Made by a program: the position numbers and the translations under genes
Notes under the pieces: model-generated
Seen by the model: only the letters and a program-made list of their open reading frames with translations
Databases searched by the model: none
What the model was told of the DNA's origin: nothing
Shown: positions 5,465 to 6,027 of the stretch, one piece after another
Position numbering within the stretch: position 1 is the stretch's first letter
How the letters are laid out: each line of letters begins with the position of its first letter
Assembly: GCA_012511185.1 (NCBI GenBank)
Contig: JAAZGN010000021.1
Location: 1 to 6,027 of the forward strand
DNA length: 6,027 nt
Origin: Clostridiaceae bacterium
GTDB taxonomy: Bacteria; Bacillota; Clostridia; Saccharofermentanales; DTU023
Direction: 5' to 3'

Positions 5465-6027
5465 ATGACAAAGAAAAGAACAGAACTCGTTTTCCTGGTG
5501 GAGCAAAGCGGTTCCATGGCCGGTCTTGAGTCCGACACCATCGGAGGCTACAATGCCTTCCTGCAAAAGCAAGCCGCCATTGAAGAGCCCTGCCTCATCA
5601 CCACGGTTCTCTTCGACAACAGCTACAAGCTGCTTCACGACCGGATTGACATCCGGGCCGTCAGTCCCCTGACCGAAAAGGATTACCGGGCAGGTGGATC
5701 GACCGCCCTTCTGGATGCCATGGGCCGGACCATGAACAAGCTGATCGGGATCCAAAAACGAAGCAGCCCCGACTTCCAGGCAGACCAGGTCCTCTTCGTC
5801 GTCATCACCGACGGCCTGGAAAACAGCAGCCGGATCTACAGCCCTGCCGAGATCAAGGCCATGGTGGAAAAGCAGGAAGAATCTTATGACTGGGAGTTCA
5901 TCTTCCTGGGGGCCAACATTGACGCCATCGTCTCTGCCGGCGCTTTGGGGATCAGGCCCGACCGGGCCCTGGACTATCTGGCGGATGGGGAGGGAACCGC
6001 TCTCAATTACAAGATCCTGTCCGAGAC
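5465..6027 (+). CDS. TerY-like von Willebrand factor A (vWA) domain protein, 3' partial
   Basis: The frame is open to the right edge, with 187 codons visible. It encodes a cytosolic-type vWA domain with no signal peptide. The start MTKKRTELVF runs straight into the first strand and MIDAS loop VEQSGSM (Glu13, Ser15, Ser17). The other MIDAS positions are Thr80 (GGSTALLDAMG) and Asp116 (VVITDGLEN). GLESDTIGGYNAFL (20-33) and FIFLGANIDA (145-154) are typical of bacterial TerY-like stand-alone vWA proteins. Most members begin this metal site with Asp (D-x-S-x-S), so Glu13 is a conservative oddity. AAGGGAGGAA at 5447-5456, 8 bases before the ATG, is a strong ribosome site. Such proteins act as metal-dependent protein-binding modules, in some genomes within Ter-linked stress modules. 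Here the visible neighbour is the macro-HTH gene, with which it probably shares a function. The C-terminus is not seen. Confidence 0.92.
   Translation, partial: MTKKRTELVFLVEQSGSMAGLESDTIGGYNAFLQKQAAIEEPCLITTVLFDNSYKLLHDRIDIRAVSPLTEKDYRAGGSTALLDAMGRTMNKLIGIQKRSSPDFQADQVLFVVITDGLENSSRIYSPAEIKAMVEKQEESYDWEFIFLGANIDAIVSAGALGIRPDRALDYLADGEGTALNYKILSE

Noticed and set aside
5384..5755. Minus-strand open frame of 123 codons
   Set aside because: It is antisense to the vWA gene, which has clear MIDAS motifs and a strong ribosome site.
1..6027. CRISPR arrays, tRNA/rRNA genes, insertion sequences
   Set aside because: No regularly spaced repeats, no tRNA-like cloverleaf arms, and no transposase or terminal inverted repeats were seen.

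Overview
The window is bacterial chromosomal DNA of moderate GC. It looks most like a Clostridia-type Firmicute (Bacillota). The reasons are strong AGGAGG-like ribosome sites, a 2-enoate-reductase/BaiH-like Old Yellow Enzyme, an SdpI-family protein, and a macro-domain gene with an HTH-like tail beside a TerY-like vWA gene. This assignment is inference from gene content and remembered family resemblance; no search was run.

Layout: (1) 1-1772 (+) is the 3' part of a large iron-sulfur flavoenzyme (OYE/2,4-dienoyl-CoA reductase class), closed by a textbook intrinsic terminator at 1791-1830. (2) 1904-3333 (+) is a compact three-gene operon: a small lipoprotein of unknown function, an SdpI-family membrane protein, and a YbaK-type aminoacyl-tRNA deacylase. 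The last two overlap by 11 bases. (3) 3374-4234 (-) holds a metallo-beta-lactamase-fold hydrolase. Its stop codon abuts the remnant of a HigA-like XRE antitoxin, which has lost its N-terminus and carries an apparent one-base deletion. (4) 4235-4382 is a divergent intergenic region with an inverted repeat and a 9-bp leader hairpin. (5) 4383-5369 (+) encodes a macro domain joined to a C-terminal HTH-like region. (6) 5465 to the window end (+) is a TerY-like vWA protein, cut off by the window.

The flavoenzyme is a stand-alone redox unit. The lipoprotein/SdpI/YbaK genes look co-transcribed, although no shared pathway is evident. The most interesting part is the macro-HTH plus vWA pair at the right end. 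It looks like an ADP-ribose-related sensor/regulator linked to a metal-dependent adhesion-domain protein. Two signature positions are altered: Cys for the MacroD-type Asp in the macro domain, and Glu for the first MIDAS Asp in the vWA domain. Base composition rises sharply from the hydrolase gene to the macro gene, and together with the antitoxin wreck this suggests that 3340-4380 has been rearranged.
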